From a virus: a stretch of DNA of 44,509 nt. Every line of letters starts with the position of its first letter. Position 1 is the stretch's first letter. Under the pieces are notes generated by a model. The model saw only the letters and a list, made by a program, of their open reading frames with translations. It had not been told where the DNA came from and searched no databases. Below, one piece after another: positions 42,317 to 44,509 of this stretch. Location: the IMG/VR virus record IMGVR_UViG_3300044998_000239, positions 1 through 44,509 of that record. One strand, 5' to 3'. A program made the translations under genes and the position numbers.

Positions 42317-44044
42317 ATGCACTTTAATACGAAATATATTTTCAAAGGTGAATCTGAATCGGAAATGATCAGCAAGATCAATTACAATTTCGATCAGATC
42401 ATATCTTTTGCTGTTGGTCCAAATGGACAAAAAGGTCCAAAAGGTCCTAGAGGAATACCTGGTCCAGCTGGGAAGAAGGGTCAAACTGGACCTACTGGTC
42501 CAAGATCATCCCTATGGATTAAAAACGACACAGCGCCTGTAACGGGTGGTCTCAATCCTTATGATTATTGGATAGATTCTTCCTCAAGTGATTATAGTGT
42601 TTATTCTTATGGAGTAACAGGAGCTTCTTCTTGGAATTATTCAGGTTATTCCCTATTTTCTTCACCGTATTTTGATATTTATGAGGATATACTCGGACCA
42701 GGAGGAGCTAAAGACAAATTTGTTATAGCTTTCAAAAATGGAGCTGGGTTTCTAAATGATAATGGACTAACAATACAAGACGCAAGCTTAATAATATCTG
42801 ATCAAGTTTTAGTTTCTCCTAACGGAAATCCAAACAGATCTAAATTGGTAATAGCTACTGAGGACCAGACAACTAGACCGATCCTATCTTTTGCTAAAAC
42901 AGGATCTTCTAATACTGGAGTTCCGTCTTTCTATTGGACAAATCTTGGAAATTCGTCCGATCTCGTTTTTAAGTCTAGTGGCAATTTTTCAATTTCGTCT
43001 TTATTAGGATTGACCGTTGATTCGTATACAGCTAGTTCATTACTCACTGGTAATTCTGCTTCTTTCACCGCACCAGGTAACATTACTATCGGCGGAACAG
43101 GAGGATTTTATCTTAATTCGAATACAACTGTCGGTGTTGGATCTAATTTTGTAGTAAGTTCCACTAATTTAACTTTAAGTGCTACTAGTTTTTCTTATCT
43201 AAACCCTCTTAAAATTACTAACACTTCTAGAACTACTGGATATGTTTTTGACACAACCAAAAATACTTCATCTTCAATATCAACCTCAGGCATAGAGATC
43301 TATGGAGGATCGTTGGCTTCAACTATGTTTGAGTTCAGAGATAGTAACAATGCTACGATATTCTCCTCAAGTGTAAAGGGTCCAATCACAAGTAATAATT
43401 ACGGGCAAACAACTTTGGGATCAACTGGAGGATTTGCCGCAGGTGGAACTGCAGGACCTTATTTCTATCACGTAAAGAGAACAACCGAATATAGACAAGG
43501 AACATACTCGTTATTCTGTTATGGAGCTACTACGCAGTCAAGCGCTTCTTCGATATTACCTCCAGTAACTATTCAAAACGTTTTTGATATTTCCTCTATT
43601 GACTCTTTAAAGAGTGATATGATAATTCTTACCCCTACTTCTTACACATCTTCATCATCTGGTGTTTATGTTAAGATTCCATCTTCATTCTCTCCTACCT
43701 TTCCTGGAGTTTATTATTCTGGAACCGCTTGTAGTTATAGAATTATTCTGAATGATATTTCTGCAGTACCTACTTATAATTTGGCTGGATTAATATTCAA
43801 TTACTATGAATATCCTTCTCTTGCCAATTACTATTTAACATATAACTTTTACATTCCTTTTGGAAGCTCTTCAACTTGCTATTATGTTGACATATTTTAT
43901 GCTCCTGTCGCAAGCACTGTTAACGCCAATCCGAGAATATTCTGGAAAACATGTGATGGTAAATCTGGATTTGTGACCACTACTAATAAAAACACTGTTG
44001 GTACATTCACATCATCCGGAACAACACTTAGTGGAAGTGCTTAA
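42317..44044 (+). CDS. Collagen-like tail fibre protein, paralogue 3 (575 aa)
   Basis: The N-terminal helix contains KINYNFDQIISFAVGPNG (residues 20-37). The Gly-X-Y run at about 34-65 is Lys-rich (GQKGPKGPRGIPGPAGKKG), unlike the acidic runs of paralogues 1 and 2, and it is the longest perfect run. SSLWIKNDTAPVTGG, DYWIDSSSSDYSVY and SWNYSGYSLF repeat the family layout to about residue 115. The shaft that follows is beta-rich. The C-terminal third (from about YFYHVKRTTEYRQGTYSLFC) is unrelated by eye to the other two, so the receptor-facing part differs. It starts 29 nt after paralogue 2. Opposite charges in the collagen runs could steer assembly of distinct homotrimers or heterotrimers (inference). 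Confidence 0.6.
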   Translation: MHFNTKYIFKGESESEMISKINYNFDQIISFAVGPNGQKGPKGPRGIPGPAGKKGQTGPTGPRSSLWIKNDTAPVTGGLNPYDYWIDSSSSDYSVYSYGVTGASSWNYSGYSLFSSPYFDIYEDILGPGGAKDKFVIAFKNGAGFLNDNGLTIQDASLIISDQVLVSPNGNPNRSKLVIATEDQTTRPILSFAKTGSSNTGVPSFYWTNLGNSSDLVFKSSGNFSISSLLGLTVDSYTASSLLTGNSASFTAPGNITIGGTGGFYLNSNTTVGVGSNFVVSSTNLTLSATSFSYLNPLKITNTSRTTGYVFDTTKNTSSSISTSGIEIYGGSLASTMFEFRDSNNATIFSSSVKGPITSNNYGQTTLGSTGGFAAGGTAGPYFYHVKRTTEYRQGTYSLFCYGATTQSSASSILPPVTIQNVFDISSIDSLKSDMIILTPTSYTSSSSGVYVKIPSSFSPTFPGVYYSGTACSYRIILNDISAVPTYNLAGLIFNYYEYPSLANYYLTYNFYIPFGSSSTCYYVDIFYAPVASTVNANPRIFWKTCDGKSGFVTTTNKNTVGTFTSSGTTLSGSA

Positions 44045-44086
44045 ATATAAGATTTACACTGAAATTCGAAAATAAATATATAAACC

Positions 44087-44356
44087 ATGGTCGAACTAAA
44101 CAAAGAAGAAAAAAACAGAATCCTCGAGCTTTCTAAAGAGTTCATTAAGATTCACGGTGAAATATTATCCGTCGAGGAGTCAATTAAAAAACTGGAAGAA
44201 AGATCTGCAGATCTCATATCGGAACTACAAGAATGCAGAGCGAAGGAGAAAGAATTCTCTGATGACTTAAAAGAAAAATACGGCCCAGGGTGCTTAGATC
44301 CTAGCGGATTGTGTTGGAAAAATGAAGAAGTTTTAACTTATGAAGAAATTAAGTAA
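44087..44356 (+). CDS. Small coiled-coil protein, 89 aa
   Basis: A charged Glu/Lys-rich protein. Residues about 3-65 show continuous heptad-like spacing (ILELSKEFIKIHGEILSVEE, IKKLEERSADLISELQECRA), so a long coiled coil is likely. The C-terminus has KYGPGCLDPSGLCWKNEE, a short loop with two Cys. A small phage protein of this shape could be a chaperone, anti-host protein or minor virion component; I cannot tell which. The leader contains AAATATATAAACC directly before the ATG (44074-44086), close in sequence to the promoter motif but too near the start for a normal leader. It overlaps the next gene by 17 nt. Confidence 0.55.
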   Translation: MVELNKEEKNRILELSKEFIKIHGEILSVEESIKKLEERSADLISELQECRAKEKEFSDDLKEKYGPGCLDPSGLCWKNEEVLTYEEIK

Positions 44357-44509
44357 TATAGCCAAAATAGTGACCAGTAGATCATCTTTGATCATGGTAA
44401 TTCTTGCGTTGATTTTCTTATTTTTTAGACAATGTAACGAAACAGCTAACTTAGAGAAAGAAGCTAAAAGAGAGCATAATAACTATTTGGCTCAATTGGA
44501 TAGTGTAAG
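44340..44509 (+). CDS. Membrane-anchored protein, N-terminal part (runs off window)
   Basis: ATG at 44340 opens a frame to the end of the window (56 codons plus two bases). It begins with a basic segment (MKKLSNIAKIVTSRSS), then a single hydrophobic helix, LIMVILALIFLFF (about residues 17-29), a Cys at residue 32, and a charged, helix-prone region (ETANLEKEAKREHNNYLAQL). This layout suits an inner-membrane protein with a periplasmic coiled coil, such as an inner-membrane spanin (Rz-like) or other lysis protein. The missing C-terminus prevents a decision. The 17-nt overlap with the upstream gene indicates coupled translation. Confidence 0.5.
   Translation, partial: MKKLSNIAKIVTSRSSLIMVILALIFLFFRQCNETANLEKEAKREHNNYLAQLDSV

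Noticed and set aside
44074-44086. A sixth promoter motif (AAATATATAAACC) before the gene at 44087
   Set aside because: It lacks the leading G of GATATATA and directly touches the ATG, which would leave no leader; kept out of the promoter list.
1-44509. Prophage, integrase or attachment sites, tRNA genes, insertion sequences
   Set aside because: No integrase, transposase, terminal inverted repeats, cloverleaf-like sequence or host housekeeping gene was seen; gaps between genes are nearly all under 100 nt.

Overview
The window is a late-gene segment of a large tailed phage with a contractile, T4-like baseplate. The sequence is AT-rich, and most start codons follow A-rich leaders with little Shine-Dalgarno character. 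Several virion proteins carry PKD-like and regulator-propeller-like domains that are common in Bacteroidota proteins. A phage of a Bacteroidota host is therefore the best guess, but no host marker gene is present. Nearly every base is coding, and all genes lie on the + strand except one phoH-like gene. No tRNA, CRISPR array, insertion sequence or integrase was seen.

Region 1 (1-6861) is the baseplate hub. It holds the C-terminal end of a gp53-like LysM wedge protein, a gp27-like hub protein, a 792-aa protein with eight or nine 23-residue repeats, a gp5-like OB-fold spike without a lysozyme domain, and an unrecognised 583-aa protein. Region 2 (6862-10359) is unexpected inside a baseplate cluster. 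It encodes a protein built of four S1-like RNA-binding domains, an amidoligase-like enzyme fused to a beta-helix-like tail and overlapping the S1 gene by 8 nt, and a probable virion connector protein. It closes with a strong intrinsic terminator.

Region 3 (10360-18441) is the wedge: gp25-like, gp6-like, a small protein with a GC.GYR...PC motif, and a 1795-aa gp7-like protein. The end of the gp7-like protein carries two Thr/Ser-rich mucin-like tracts and two copies of a roughly 105-residue domain. Region 4 (18442-25313) holds a GT-A-type glycosyltransferase, a PKD-domain protein and a 1334-aa propeller protein. It ends at a bidirectional terminator facing the convergent phoH-like gene (25314-26081).

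Region 5 (26082-44044) contains seven further structural genes. These include three very large proteins, one with an FN3-like domain and one with a CBM5/12-like module. Three tandem collagen-like fibre paralogues follow, and the middle one ends in the same domain found twice in the gp7-like protein. The right edge holds a small coiled-coil protein and the start of a membrane-anchored protein.

Three links between regions stand out. First, GATATATA recurs on the + strand in five intergenic gaps, 16-34 nt before start codons, and is a candidate late promoter. Second, a glycosyltransferase sits among proteins with mucin-like tracts, collagen triplets and many dispersed G-x-T-G loops, which suggests virion O-glycosylation. 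Third, an S1-like translation factor lies in a genome with weak ribosome-binding sites, which suggests redirected translation. The last two are inferences.
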